64,000 bases of DNA. Origin: Cervus elaphus. Lineage: Eukaryota; Chordata; Mammalia; Artiodactyla; Cervidae. Within the stretch, counting starts at the first letter, position 1, and every line of letters begins with the position of its first letter. Shown in pieces: positions 11,891-22,509 of the stretch. The notes beneath the pieces were generated by a model. The model was not told the origin of the DNA, did not search any database, and saw only the letters and a list, made by a program, of their open reading frames with translations. A program made the translations under genes and the position numbers. The stretch is taken from the NCBI RefSeq assembly GCF_910594005.1, contig NC_057828.1, positions 12,350,235-12,414,234 of the forward strand. The letters are read 5' to 3'.

Positions 11891-12205
11891 GGGGCTTCCC
11901 AGATAGCTCAGTTGGTAAAGAATCCACCTGCAATGCAGGAGACCCTGGTTCTATTCCTGGGTTGGGAAGATCCTCTGGAGAAGGGATAGACTACCCACTC
12001 CTATATTCTTGGGGCTTCCCTTGTGGCTCAGCTGGTAAAGAATCAACCTACAATGCAGGAGACCTGGGTTCAGTCCCTGGGTTGGGAAGATCTCCTGGAG
12101 AACAGAAAGGCTACCCACCCCAGTATTCTGGCCTGGAGAATTCCATGGACTGTATGGTCCATGGGGTCATAAAGACTTGGACATGACTGAGCGACTTTCA
12201 TTTCA
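11891..12205 (+). repeat. dimeric Bov-tA SINE (tRNA head + complete Bov-tA)
   Basis: Two tRNA-like heads stand in tandem. The first, 11891-12010, starts 'ggggcttcccagatagctca' and stops after 'actcctatattctt'. The second, 12011-12205, is a complete Bov-tA from 'ggggcttcccttgtggctca' to 'catgactgagcgactttc'. A 14-bp duplication flanks the whole unit (11877-11890 and 12206-12219, ctaggtatRtgctt with one mismatch). It therefore inserted as one dimeric unit. Confidence 0.9.
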
Positions 12206-12935
12206 CTAGGTATGTGCTTAATAGTGGGATTGTTAGGTCCTATGGTAGCTCTATATTTAGTTTTGCAAGGAACCTCCATAATGTTCTCCACAGTGGCTGT
12301 ACCAATTTACACTTTCACCAACACTGTAGGAGTGTTACCTTTTTTCCAAACCCCTTACAGTATTTATTGTTTGTAGATTTTTTTAATAATGGCCATTCTG
12401 ACTGGTGTGAGCTGATACTTCTTTATAGCTTTGATTTGAATTTCTCTAGTAATTAATGATATGGGCATGTTTTCATGTGTATTTGGCCTTTTTTATGTTT
12501 TCTTTGGAGAAATGTCTATTTAGGTTTTCTCCCCCTCCCTCCGTTATTTTTTTTTAATTTTATTATTGGATTTGCTTTTTTTCTTTATATTGAGTTGCAT
12601 GAGCTATTTGTATATTTCCCAAGTTAATCCTTTGCCAGGAGCTTCATTTGCAGGTTTTTTTTTTTTTTTTTCTTCCCTCCATTCTGAGGGTTGCCTTTTT
12701 GTGTACTTTAAGCTTTTTTTTTTTTTTTGCTGTGCAAAAGTTTTTAAGTTCGATGAGGCCTCATTTGTTAATTTTTGTTTTTATTTTCATTACTTTAGGA
12801 AGCAGGTCAAAAAAGATCTTGCTGCAATTTATGTCAAAGAGAGTTCTACCTGTTTTTCTCTAAGAGCTTTGTAGTATTTGGCCTTACATTTAGGTATTTA
12901 ATCCATTTTGAATTTATTTTTGTGTATGATGTTAG

Positions 12936-13299
12936 AAAGATGACAGATATTTTAAACAACAATCTTGGATGTTTTGGATAACAGATGACATCTCTTTTGC
13001 AAATACCAATATTTTTATGACATTTCCTTCCCTAAGATTTGTGACACCTTTCTTCTATACTCTCAGATTTACCATGTAGATTATTCTTGGGGGGCACAAA
13101 TACATAATTAGAGACTATCTGCATTATCAATAATTTGAAACCTTTTAAACAAATGACTAGCTTTGAGAAGTTTTTCAGAACCTAAAACTATCATCTTATG
13201 ATAGCTCGATGAATTTAGGAAATTATTTTGTGAAGTTAGAATCCATTCTTCTCCAACTTTGAGTACACAATATAGATCTCAAATACAGATATGAAAGTC
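12936..13299. other. unassigned AT-rich sequence
   Basis: No gene or known repeat is recognised between the end of the L1 and the LTR-like segment. Confidence 0.4.
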
Positions 13300-13670
13300 A
13301 GAGACAGCAGAAGGTGCCACAAGAAAGTCCTGGGAGGGGGTGGGGGAGTTTCCCCACTGGTCCATGTGCTGTTGAGGGGGATGATTCCTCAGTAAAATAC
13401 AGTCCCCACCTTTATGAAGACGACATCTTGATCATATATATAGCCCAGGAAGATGGACATGATGAAGTTCCCCACTTACAAAGACGGCTCCACGTCTAGA
13501 GGAGTGTGATTCAACATCACTCCTAAGTACACAGACCTTGACCCTCACAGCAGAGCTCCTCTCTAAGGTCACTTCTCTCGTCTAATATCCTTTGCATTAA
13601 ACTATCATCTTATTTAATTATGCTTCCTCTGTCTCTGACACATTCCTGTCTACACTGCTCTTATAGTTCC
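13300..13670 (+). mobile_element. possible solo LTR or endogenous retrovirus remnant
   Basis: A GC-richer island in AT-rich surroundings. It has a G-rich stretch (13330-13348), a TATA-like 'catatatatag' near 13433, an 'attaaa' signal near 13596, and a T/C-rich end resembling a U5 region ('ctctgtctctgacaca' near 13628). A 61-codon frame (13314-13499) contains LYEDDILI, which loosely resembles the reverse-transcriptase YxDD box, but nothing else in it supports that. I did not find matching TG...CA ends or a target duplication. Family not identified. Confidence 0.3.
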
Positions 13671-14471
13671 TGTTCATAGATTTATAAATAATCTTTGCAG
13701 ACAATAAGGAAAAAGCTCAATTGAACTTTGTATCTGGAGGCCATAGATGAAACCACTAACAACATTTAAACAAAATCATATCTTCCTCCCTTTTTGACAA
13801 GAATGGGTAGGTTTTTGTCAAACTTTTTTCAAAAGCAAAAAGGACTTATGTTTGCTTCCTGCAGTTGATGGTTATGAAGCAGACAATTTTATTTCTTGCT
13901 GAAAACTGAATTTTTCCTAATAATATTGCCATTATATTATTAAATTTTCCCAAGAAATTTTTATTCAATACCTATTATGTTATACATAAGGAATTATGTT
14001 ATACATAAGTTCTCATAGATACTCAACAAAGAATGTTGGTGAAATTTACCTTTTTGAAGGAAAGAATATCTGTCAAGGGTTAGACTTGTATAATTAGACA
14101 TTGCGTTTCCTGATGTTTAACTCACCCACATTTCTTTAAAATGCTGTTTTGATTTATTTACTGGTGCAAAGCATATTTGTAGCACTGTCTTCATTGGATT
14201 TGGGGTGAATTAAATCATCATTTATGTAGACTCATAGTAGGATGTGCTACACATGGAAATTATGGTTCTTTTCATTTTCTTCTTTCTTTTCTTTCACATA
14301 CGTTTCCTGCACATCTCATCTTCCTCTTCCTTCCTTTTTTCCAAGACCTCCTCCTCTTCCTCAATATTATTATTGCCAATATAACACTGGTATGATGGGC
14401 ACCTAAGGACAACTGGGGATCTCATTTACTCAGCAATATGTATCAGGAACCAGTGAAAACAAAGCATTAGA
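13671..14471. other. unassigned AT-rich sequence with a small tandem duplication
   Basis: No gene is recognised. At 13974-14009 a 19-bp unit beginning attatgttatacataag is repeated almost exactly twice. A C/T-rich stretch lies at about 14277-14365. Confidence 0.5.
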
Positions 14472-14515
14472 TTGGGTTGGCCAAACGTTCATTCTGGATT
14501 TTCAGTAAAATGTTA
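14472..14515 (+). mobile_element. mariner terminal inverted repeat remnant
   Basis: The string 'gggttggccaaacgttcatt' at 14474 closely resembles the terminal repeat of the ruminant mariner family (ggttggccaaaaagttc type). Only one end is visible. No transposase frame and no matching inverted end were found nearby, so this would be a relic or a very short deletion copy. Confidence 0.55.
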
Positions 14516-15401
14516 AAATACTTACTTGTAAATTTTAAAGGAAGAAAAAACACAAGAGATAAAATTATCAGTGTTTAAGGAAGGCCTAAAGACCTATTCC
14601 TTCATTATTTGTCTTTAAAGACATAGATGTAACACCTTTATCTGAAATTAATACTGGAATTCCCTACATAAAAATGTAGCCCCTTGTTTCAAGAGGAGGT
14701 GCTTTCATTAATGGTTACACCAGAGGTGTCTCCCAAGAGGAATGGTGGCCGCTTTTTGCTCATCTCCTGGGATGTCTTTCTTTCTTTTATATCCTTCTCA
14801 AGTTCCAGTCCCAGTCCTTATTTTTATTTTTCTAAAGAACTGACTTTGACCATTTAGCTAAATTACAATCCTCAATGCCACTAAGCCCCTATCATTTTAA
14901 ACAAAAGTCTCACAGATAATTCATGTGTTTGTTATTCTATTTTTACTGATATGTTCTATAAAATTTAGGGCTATAATCCCAACTAGCCTTAGGAAGTAGG
15001 GGTTGTATATTTCCAAAATACCAAACACTCTTCTGGGCTTTGTAATTTATGTTGTTCAATTATGATTTATCATGTAATTCCAAATCACAATGCTATGAGC
15101 TCATAAAGAAAATTATATTTATGTATGTGAAACATCTTTTGTTCAATCTTTAATTACAGGCATGATATTTCTAACCAAGTCAATTTTGCCTGACATATAC
15201 TTTCATAGGTTGTCTACATGCCAACTGTAAGGGTCGGCAGTATTTTCTAGATAGTAAGGTGTTTTATAACCATTATTCTGGTTTTTATCTCATAGTTCTG
15301 TGAATCCTTTTATTTATTATTTATAGGTACATCTATATAATATTAAAAACAATTCAAAACAAAATCTGAAAGACACCTTGCATTTTTTTCATGTAAAGTT
15401 A
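14516..15401. other. unassigned AT-rich sequence
   Basis: No gene or recognised repeat is visible. Confidence 0.4.
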
Positions 15402-15402
15402 C

Positions 15403-15448
<46 letters not shown>

Positions 15449-15556
15449 TTCAATTTTAACCAATGATTATTTGTCATATATGGTAAGTATATATACACAC
15501 ACACACACACACACATTCAATTTTAACCAATGATTATTTGTCATATATGGTAAGTA
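15402..15556. repeat. (TA)n(CA)n microsatellite with 67-bp tandem duplication
   Basis: A TA run passes into a CA run and then 42 bp of unique sequence ('attcaattttaaccaatgat', continuing to 'ggtaagta'). The CA run plus the same 42 bp occurs again. The unique parts are at 15448-15489 and 15515-15556, exactly 67 bp apart and identical as far as I can read. Confidence 0.93.
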
Positions 15557-16644
15557 GAGGTATGCCTGTAACATATAGTCATACATGTTAAATGGCATTT
15601 GATGTGTAGAGTTTTCTATATTAAGGTTTTCTGTATTAAACTTTAAAAATTGTTAATTTTTCAACTCAGACACAAAGGCAGTATTACAAGAGACAGGCAA
15701 AGATGTATGATATTAATGTCATTACTGAGTAAACAGAGTAAGAAGCTATCAGAAACTAGATAATGTTATGTGAACACTCAGTATTAGCAAGAATGTGCCT
15801 GACCTTAATTTTTTGCTGAACACGTGTGTTCTTTCTTCCTTAGGTCTTTCTCAGATATTCACAGAAGCACCTCTTTCCTTGTAAAATATTCTTCTTTCTA
15901 CACTTCATCTGTGAAAACAAATTAAAGTGAGCAGAATGTACTCTAAAAAAAAAAAAAAATCAGCAGGCAGTCCTGCTGAAGACCCAAGCTGCTTATGGAG
16001 ATAAAACTGAAGAGAAACTTAAGTCATCTAATTAAAATATATATTCAGAAAATATAGGGTTGTTTTAGAAGTACACATATTTTAAAGAACTTTGGGGAGG
16101 TTTTATTTTTAATTTTTTTTTTTTCTGTAAAATTTAAGGTGACTTCAGAGATTGCTGTTAGAGTGTAGGGATTAGAGAGAGTTTTGAAAAGCCCATGAAA
16201 AAAAGTTTTAGTGAAAGAAATACTTGCAGCAAGATATTTTAAGTTTTTTTTTTCCTATTGTACTCACCAGATGCTTTGGTAATTTTCATTTTATTTACTT
16301 TTACTATGCATAAAAGTAAAGAGATAAATATTAAACTGACTATAAACTTGACAAGGGCAATAATTAAAATCACTGGTTTAAACATGCATGAAAAAGGTAT
16401 CACTGTCACCAAGTTAGGACAGAAAAGATCATGGAAAATCAATTCTACACATACTTAAAGCAAGGTATATTTTATATAAATTCAATGATATTAACCTTCA
16501 AAGTTTATATGATTAAGAGAGCAATATGAGATGATGAATGATAGAAAGAATAATGGTTTTCATTTCTATAGTGACAGAAAATCTAAAGAGAAGATTAGCA
16601 ATTTGATGCATATTGGAAAGACTATTCAGAAACTGACATCTAAA
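15557..16644. other. unassigned AT-rich sequence
   Basis: No gene is recognised. There are a 14-base A run at about 15946-15959 and T-rich runs at about 16113-16123 and 16243-16251. A short frame on each strand near 16239-16458 has no recognised domain. Confidence 0.4.
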
Positions 16645-16877
16645 TACATGTATTTATTTATGGCTGCACTGGGTCTTTGTTGCTGCACCTGGGCTTTATC
16701 TGGTTGCAGTGTGTAGGCTTCTGCTGTGGTGGAGCATGGGCTCTAGGGCGTGGGCTTCAGTAGTTGTGGCACACAATTCTAAGGCATGTGGAATCCTGGT
16801 TCAGGGGTCGAACTTGTGAATCTGTGTCCCCTGAATTGTCAGGCAAATTCTTTACCACAGGACCACCAGGGAAGATC
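16645..16877 (-). repeat. CHR-type tRNA SINE, antisense
   Basis: Reverse-oriented cetartiodactyl SINE with 'tttatggctgcactgggtct' at its left (3') end, 'gggcttcagtagttgtggc' in the middle, and 'ggaccaccagggaag' at its right (5') end. It is diverged from typical copies, and near full length at about 230 bp. Confidence 0.8.
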
Positions 16878-17635
16878 AACAACTGAAATATAAGAGAGAG
16901 AGAGGTAAATATGTGGAGGATTTGCTTAGAAGAAACTGAACTTTAGCAAGTTGATAAAGCCTGCAAATACCAGATCTAGAGATTAATTGAACTTTTCCTT
17001 GTCCATCTTGAAATATGTTGTGATTTTCCAGGGGAAGAGGTAGTGTGTGTCACTCCTGGACACTATTTCATGGCCTGATAGCATGGAAATATCTCTTAAA
17101 TGCTTCATAGAGGCCATCCAATCTGCCAAGGACTAATTAAAACCAGATCTGTGCCAGCTATTAAAGTTAGGACCTGGCAATCTTTTTTCACTATGTAGCC
17201 CTCTAAATCCATAGTGTTCAGGGGCGCTGACATCCGGTTTAGTTGTTTCTTCTTCAATTACTACTGGTGGAGCTGCAGTAGAGTGAGGATGAATGTTATC
17301 TTGCCTTTGAAGCTTGAAAGTTAATTTGTCTTTAAACTGAAGACTTCAAATCCATGAACCAGAAGTGTCAGAGATAAATACACATTTATATATTCTGGTG
17401 AGATGATTCAACACATCAATGCTGTGCATAAACATGTAGGATGAATTCTCCAAAGCAACTGACTTCTCAATTTATTTTACATAGTGTCAAACAGAAAAAA
17501 GAAAAGAACATTTGTTTTTTAGTAATCCAGGGATTTCCAAAATATGTTTTGAAACTATAAGCAAAATAACATAAGGAATAAGAAATGTCTTTTATTAACT
17601 ATGCTTTTGAAGATAAGACAAATGCATTAGTTTTA
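16878..17635. other. unassigned sequence
   Basis: No gene or known repeat is recognised. Confidence 0.4.
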
Positions 17636-17710
17636 CATATATATATATATATATGACATTTATGTACACACAATGTCTATCTATCTATCTATGTATATAC
17701 ATGTATATAT
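17636..17710. repeat. (TA)n and (TATC)n microsatellites
   Basis: A TA run at about 17637-17654 is followed by four to five TATC units near 17676-17692. They lie immediately upstream of a Bov-tA. Confidence 0.85.
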
Positions 17711-17925
17711 TGGATTTGCCTGATGGCACTGTGGTCAGAAATCTGCCTGTAATGCAGGAAACACAGGTTCAACCACTGGGTCATGAGGACCCCCTGGAGG
17801 ACGGAATGGCAACCCACTCCAGTATTCTTGCCTGTGAAATCCCATGGACGGAGGAGCCCGGTGAACTACAGTCCATGGGGTTGCAAGGAGTCAAACATGA
17901 CTTAGTGACTAAGTACACATGCGCG
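17711..17925 (+). repeat. Bov-tA SINE
   Basis: Diverged but near complete. The tRNA-like head is 'atttgcctgatggcactgtg'. Next come the linker block 'cccactccagtattcttgcc' and the end 'aaacatgacttagtgactaa'. The 3' tail runs into a CA microsatellite. Confidence 0.92.
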
Positions 17926-17956
17926 CACATGCACACACACACACACACACACACAT
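17926..17956. repeat. (CA)n microsatellite at SINE tail
   Basis: A run of about ten CA units follows a GCGC/CACATG lead-in at the 3' end of the Bov-tA. CA tracts commonly grow from such SINE tails. Confidence 0.9.
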
Positions 17957-19036
17957 ATGTATATGACTGCACTTTGTATTAAACTGTTTAGTATGTGATC
18001 TCTTCTATGTAATTGTGTGAAATGAAACCTAATAAACATAGAGGACAAGGAAGGGGCTTCTTCTGATGCCCATGACAGTTGTGACTAAACTTATACTGAA
18101 AATCAAGAAATTTTGCTTGATCTGGGAGCTCTCAAGGAAATCTGTTTCTCATTACACTAGAATATCAAATCATAAACCAAATTTATTAAGAATTTTTTTT
18201 CTGTACTAAGAACCTGATGTAAATTGCAGTGACCACTAAGATATCTTTCTTAGTTAACTGTTTCTAGTTATAATTTGAAGAATCAAAGTTAACATCTTAA
18301 ATCATGCCATAGCTTAAATTTGTTTCTATCACCAAGTTATTAATTTTTTCATTCTCTCTCAATTTCTGTTAATATACAGACATAGCTATCAAAATAGAAA
18401 AACAATTCCCACTTTACAATAATTATCTTATTGCATGCTTAGAAAAACCTTTATTTCATAAAATATTTTATTGCCAATAGATTTTTTAAAATATTATATG
18501 ATATTTTTGTGTGTGTACAATATTTTGTGTACAATACACAATATACAATATTTTGTGTAGTCATTATCACTAGCATCCATTACAATGGGGTTATGATATC
18601 TGATTGATTTACACATTTTCCAAGTATTATCCATGGATAATATTCGTTCATCCTCTCAAATATATCTTGAATAGCTCTTAAGTATCAAGCACTGTTCTAC
18701 ATTAAATGGATACAGCAATAAAAACAGCAGTGTTTATGTTTAATGTGCTTTCTATCACATGGGAGAAGAAGCAGATAATATGCAAATAAATGGAAAAATG
18801 ATAGTAATTGGCTTGGAGACAAAGCAGGGGAAATTAGATCAACAATAACCATATGGGCCAAGATTGATATTTTATATAGTGTGGTCAAGAAGAGTCTTTC
18901 TGTTTAGGAGACAGAAACCACACAGTCTTTGAATAACAAAGCTTCGACTTTAAGATTTATGAACTATTAAAGGGGGTTAGAGTAATAAGAAATCAGCCAC
19001 TAGGAAGTAAAGAAAACCTTAAAGAACAGGGATTCT
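17957..19036. other. unassigned AT-rich sequence
   Basis: No gene is recognised. The 16-bp string tacaatattttgtgta occurs twice, at 18516-18531 and 18544-18559, a 28-bp period in a locally palindromic AT-rich patch. Confidence 0.45.
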
Positions 19037-19047
19037 AGATGTAGCAT

Positions 19048-19269
19048 GTGGGGGCTTTCCAGGTGGTGCAGTGGTAAAGAATCCACTTGCTAATGTAGGA
19101 AATGCAAGAGGCCTGAGTTCGATCCCTGGGTAGGGAAGATCCCCTAAAGGAGAAAATGGCAACCAACTTCAGTATTCTTGCCTGGGAAATCCCATGGACA
19201 GAACAGTTTGGCGGGTTGCAGTCTATGGCATGGCAGAGTCAGACAGGATTGAGCAACTGAGCACAACTG
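19048..19269 (+). repeat. Bov-tA SINE with target duplication
   Basis: Head 'ggggctttccaggtggtgca', then 'gttcgatccctgggtaggga' and 'cagtattcttgcctgggaaa'. Exact 11-bp flanking repeats agatgtagcat are at 19037-19047 and 19270-19280, which fixes both ends. Confidence 0.95.
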
Positions 19270-19280
19270 AGATGTAGCAT

Positions 19281-20019
19281 ATAGCAGCCGTGCCCCCTAG
19301 GGCGAGATGAAGTGCAAAAGAGCATTCTTTTACCTTGGCCAGGACTGTGATCCAGTCCCTGTTGGAAAGGGTATGGTGATGGCTCATTGAATAGCAAACA
19401 AGCCACATGGTGTCTCAACAGTGGAAGTTCCTGGTAATCTGTCCTCTTGAGTGCCAGGGAAAACTTCAGCAGAGGTACGTTGATCGAGAGTCTTCTTCAG
19501 CACAACGGTTCGAAAGCAGCAATGAAATAGTTTTGAACAGAGAATTAATATGATCAGATATCTCTTGATAAGGATAACTCTGGTTGATTGGTTGAACAGA
19601 GAGAATCGAAGTTAAAAGTAGAAAAAGAGACATTGGTTTTAAACTGTAGTAGTAATCTAATGGGAGTTAATCGGTTAATTTGTCTAGAACGCTAATGGTA
19701 GAGATGGTGGGCAGTGGTCAATATTATACCTACACACATGCCACGCACATACCTAAACACACATACACCCACTAAATTTAAAGAGAGGGTTACACAGTTG
19801 TATAAAAGAGTATAAGTGTTAAAGAAGACTAAGTTTTGGATTTAGTAAATGGAAGAATGAAGTTATTTCTAAAGTGAGAAAGACAGCAGAATGGTAATGT
19901 TTTGTATGAAAATGAGGTGTCCCCTTTTGGATACTTCATGATTGATATGCCTCTTATAATTTTTAATTATATATTTACATTTTAATTGTAATATAGGTGA
20001 TTAACAATGTTTTGTATTT
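19281..20019. other. unassigned sequence with a possible BovB scrap
   Basis: At about 19487-19525 a 36-bp stretch ('gagagtcttcttcagcacaa') resembles antisense BovB. It is too short to be sure. The rest shows no gene or known repeat. Confidence 0.35.
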
Positions 20020-20052
20020 TTACTTTTTATTTTATATTGGCATATACTTGAC

Positions 20053-20266
20053 TTGGGCTTCACTGGAGGCTCAGAGGGTAAAGATCCGCCTATAAGGTGG
20101 GAGGCCTGGGTCTGATACCTGGGTTGGGAAGATCCCCTGAAGGAGGGCATGGCAACCCACTCCAGTATTGTTGTGTGGAGAATCCCCATGAAAAGAGGAG
20201 CCTGGTAGGTTACAGTCCATGGGGTCACAAAAGTTGGACACACCTGAGCAGCTAAGCACAGCACAG
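20053..20266 (+). repeat. Bov-tA SINE
   Basis: A complete copy, from the head 'tgggcttcactggaggctca' to the end 'cacctgagcagctaagcaca'. Flanking repeats of about 11 bp, catatacttga (20041-20051) and cacatacttga (20267-20277), look like its target duplication inside the L1. Confidence 0.92.
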
Positions 20267-20441
20267 CACATACTTGATTGGCAATGTTGTGTTAGTTTCA
20301 GGTATACAACAAAAGTTATTCAACTATGCATATACTTGTATCTATTCTTTTTCAAGTTCTTTTCCACTTAAGTTATTACAGAATATTGAGTAGCAATAGA
20401 TCCTTGTTGGTTGTCTATTTTATACATGGTTGTGTGTATAT

Positions 20442-20570
20442 CCTAGAGGAAGAAATGGGAACCGACTCTAGTATTCTTGCTCAGAAAATTTCATGGGCAG
20501 GGAGTGTGATGGGCTAAAGTTCATGGGGTTGCAAAGAGCCAGAAGTGGTTGAATATGCACACATGCATAT
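20442..20570 (+). repeat. Bov-tA SINE, 3' half
   Basis: Only the part from 'ggaagaaatgggaaccgact' to the tail is present. An 8-bp repeat gtgtatat (20434-20441 and 20571-20578) brackets it. That is consistent with a 5'-truncated insertion into the L1. Confidence 0.85.
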
Positions 20571-20825
20571 GTGTATATGTTAATCCCATATTTCCAGTGT
20601 ATCCCCAGCCCTTCCCCTTTGGTAACCAAAAGTTTGTTTCTAAGTCTGTGAGTCTGTTTCTGTTTTCTAAATAAGTTCATTTATATCATTTTCAGATTCT
20701 ACATATAAGTAATATTATATATTTGTTTTTCTCTGACTTACTTCACATAGTATTATCAATCTCGAGGCTCATCCATTTTGCTGCAAATGGTATTATTTCA
20801 TTCTTTATACGGCTGAGTAATATTC

Positions 20826-20879
20826 ATTATATATATATCACTATATATATATATTCATATATATATCATTATATATATA

Positions 20880-20918
<39 letters not shown>
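20826..20918. repeat. interrupted (TA)n microsatellite
   Basis: Five TA blocks are separated by CAC, TTC and CAT interruptions, over about 90 bp. The last block is the longest, about 18 TA units. It lies in the antisense L1. Confidence 0.93.
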
Positions 20919-20919
<1 letters not shown>

Positions 20920-22087
20920 ATCTTCTTTGTCCATTCATCTGTCAGTAGACATTTAGGTTGCTTCCATATCTTGGCTATTACAAATAGGGCTGCAGTGAAC
21001 ATGGGGTACATATATCATTCTGAACCATAGCTTTTTCTGGATATATGCCCACGAGTGGAGCAGTTGGGGTGGTTCACATGGTAGCTTTACTTATTGTTTT
21101 TTAAGGTCCCTAAATATTGTTTACTGCAGTGGCTGTAACAATTTACATTCCCAACAACAGTGTATGAGAGTTCCCTTTACTCCACACCCTCCCAGCATTT
21201 GTTTGTAGACTTTTTGATGACAGCCATTATGACCAGTGTAAAGTGATATCCCACTGTCGTTTTGATTTGCATTTCTGTAATAATCTTTCCATGTGCCTCT
21301 TGGCCATCTGTATGTCTTCTTTGGAGAAATGTCTATATAGATCTTCTGCTCATCTTAATTTTTTTTTAATTTTTATATTGAACTGTATGAGCTGTTTGTA
21401 AATTTTGGACATTAATCCCTTGTTGTTGCATTGTTTGAAAATATTTTCTTCTATTCTGTGGGTTGTGTTTTCATTTTGCTTACGGTTTCTTTTTCTGGGC
21501 AAAAGCTTTTGAGTGTAATTAGGTCTCATTTGGTTTTGTTTTTATTTCTATTATTTTAGGAGACAGATCAAAAATTTATTACTTGATTATCATGCTTTTG
21601 TTTTCACTTGTCTCTAAGTAATTTTTTTTTTAATTTCTTCTTTGATTTCTTCAGTGATCTATTGGTTGTGTAGTAGTATATTGTTTATTCTCCACTTTTT
21701 TTTTTTTTTTTGCAGTTTAGTTGTTCTTGTAGCTGATTTCTAATAGCATGGTCAAAAAGATGCTTGATAGGATTTTTATTTTCTTAAATTGACTGAGGCT
21801 CACTTTCATCACAGCATGTGATCATTCCTGGAGAATATACCATGTACACTTGAAAAGAATGTGTTTTTTGTTGCTTTTAGATGAAGTGATCTACAAATAT
21901 AAATTAAGTTCACCTGGTCTAATTGTCATTTAAGGCCTTATTATGTTTCCTTATTGATTTTCTCTCTGAATCATATGTCTGTTGATGAGAATGGGATTTT
22001 AAAGTCCCTAACTATTATTGTGTTACTATTGATTTTTTTTCTCTTATGACTGTTCACATTTGCTTTATATAATATGCTGAGGTGGTC

Positions 22088-22363
22088 TTAATGTTGATTG
22101 CATATATATTTACAATTGTTATATCTTCTTCTTGGATTGATCCTTTCTTCATTTTGTACTATCCTTCTTTGTCTCTTGTAACAGTCTTTAAGGTCCCTTT
22201 TATCTAATATGAGTATTTCTACAAAAGTTTTCTTTTGATTTCCATTTGTATGGAATGCCTTTCTCCATCCCCTCATTTTCAGTCTGTGTGTGTCCCTGGG
22301 TCTGAAGTGCGTCTTTTGTGGGCAGCATATGTATGGTTCTTGTTTATGTATCCTTTCAGCCAT
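22088..22363 (-). pseudogene. L1 ORF2 endonuclease fragment
   Basis: A 91-codon frame showing 'HKQEPYICCPQKTHFRPRDT' and 'RGWRKAFHTNGNQKK'. This matches the L1 endonuclease block around the catalytic Glu of motif QETH. Here that Glu reads as Lys (QKTH), so a catalytic residue is lost. The frame is broken after about residue 50. Confidence 0.85.
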
Positions 22364-22491
22364 CCTATGTATTTTGATTAAGGACTTAATCTGCTTATGT
22401 TTACGCTAATTATTGATATGTATGTTCTTACTGCCATTTTGTTAATTGTTTTGGATTTGTTTCTGGATGCCTTTTTTCTCTCATTCCGACT

Positions 22492-22509
22492 CCCCCCCCC
22501 CCCCCCCCC
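22492..22509 (+). repeat. (C)18 mononucleotide run
   Basis: Eighteen consecutive C bases inside or at the edge of the antisense L1 endonuclease region. Long C/G mononucleotide runs are rare in mammals. Confidence 0.95.

Larger units (their letters stand above)
5215..12935 (-). mobile_element. old L1, antisense, host of a transposon nest (discontinuous)
   Basis: The L1 sequence is only in the pieces 5215-5296, about 6263-6329, 11390-11890 and 12206-12935, some 1.4 kb in total. Read across the interruptions it is a continuous antisense L1 tail. 'ctgctgtactacaaagtgaa' at 5265 leads to 'acatatatcccc' at 6279, then to 'agaacacc' near 11407. After that come the ORF2 C-terminal region, with 'gcttccatgtcctggctat' near 11799, and the poly-T rich part at 12655-12730. 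The continuity across 6329/11390 is supported by the 9-bp duplication flanking the BovB. It ends near 12935 at an L1 internal position. Confidence 0.78.
20020..22480 (-). mobile_element. old L1, antisense, with two SINE insertions
   Basis: The + strand reads the reverse of an L1 tail: 'gttgtgttagtttcaggtat' at 20285, the ORF2 C-terminal region to about 21580, then reversed endonuclease sequence to about 22480. The reverse-transcriptase middle is missing, so there is a large internal deletion, or two L1 pieces lie side by side. Bov-tA insertions at 20053-20266 and 20442-20570 interrupt it. Confidence 0.8.

Noticed and set aside
13314..13499. Retroviral polymerase from the LYEDDILI string
   Set aside because: The rest of the frame lacks polymerase motifs. 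I kept only a low-confidence LTR-like call for the region.
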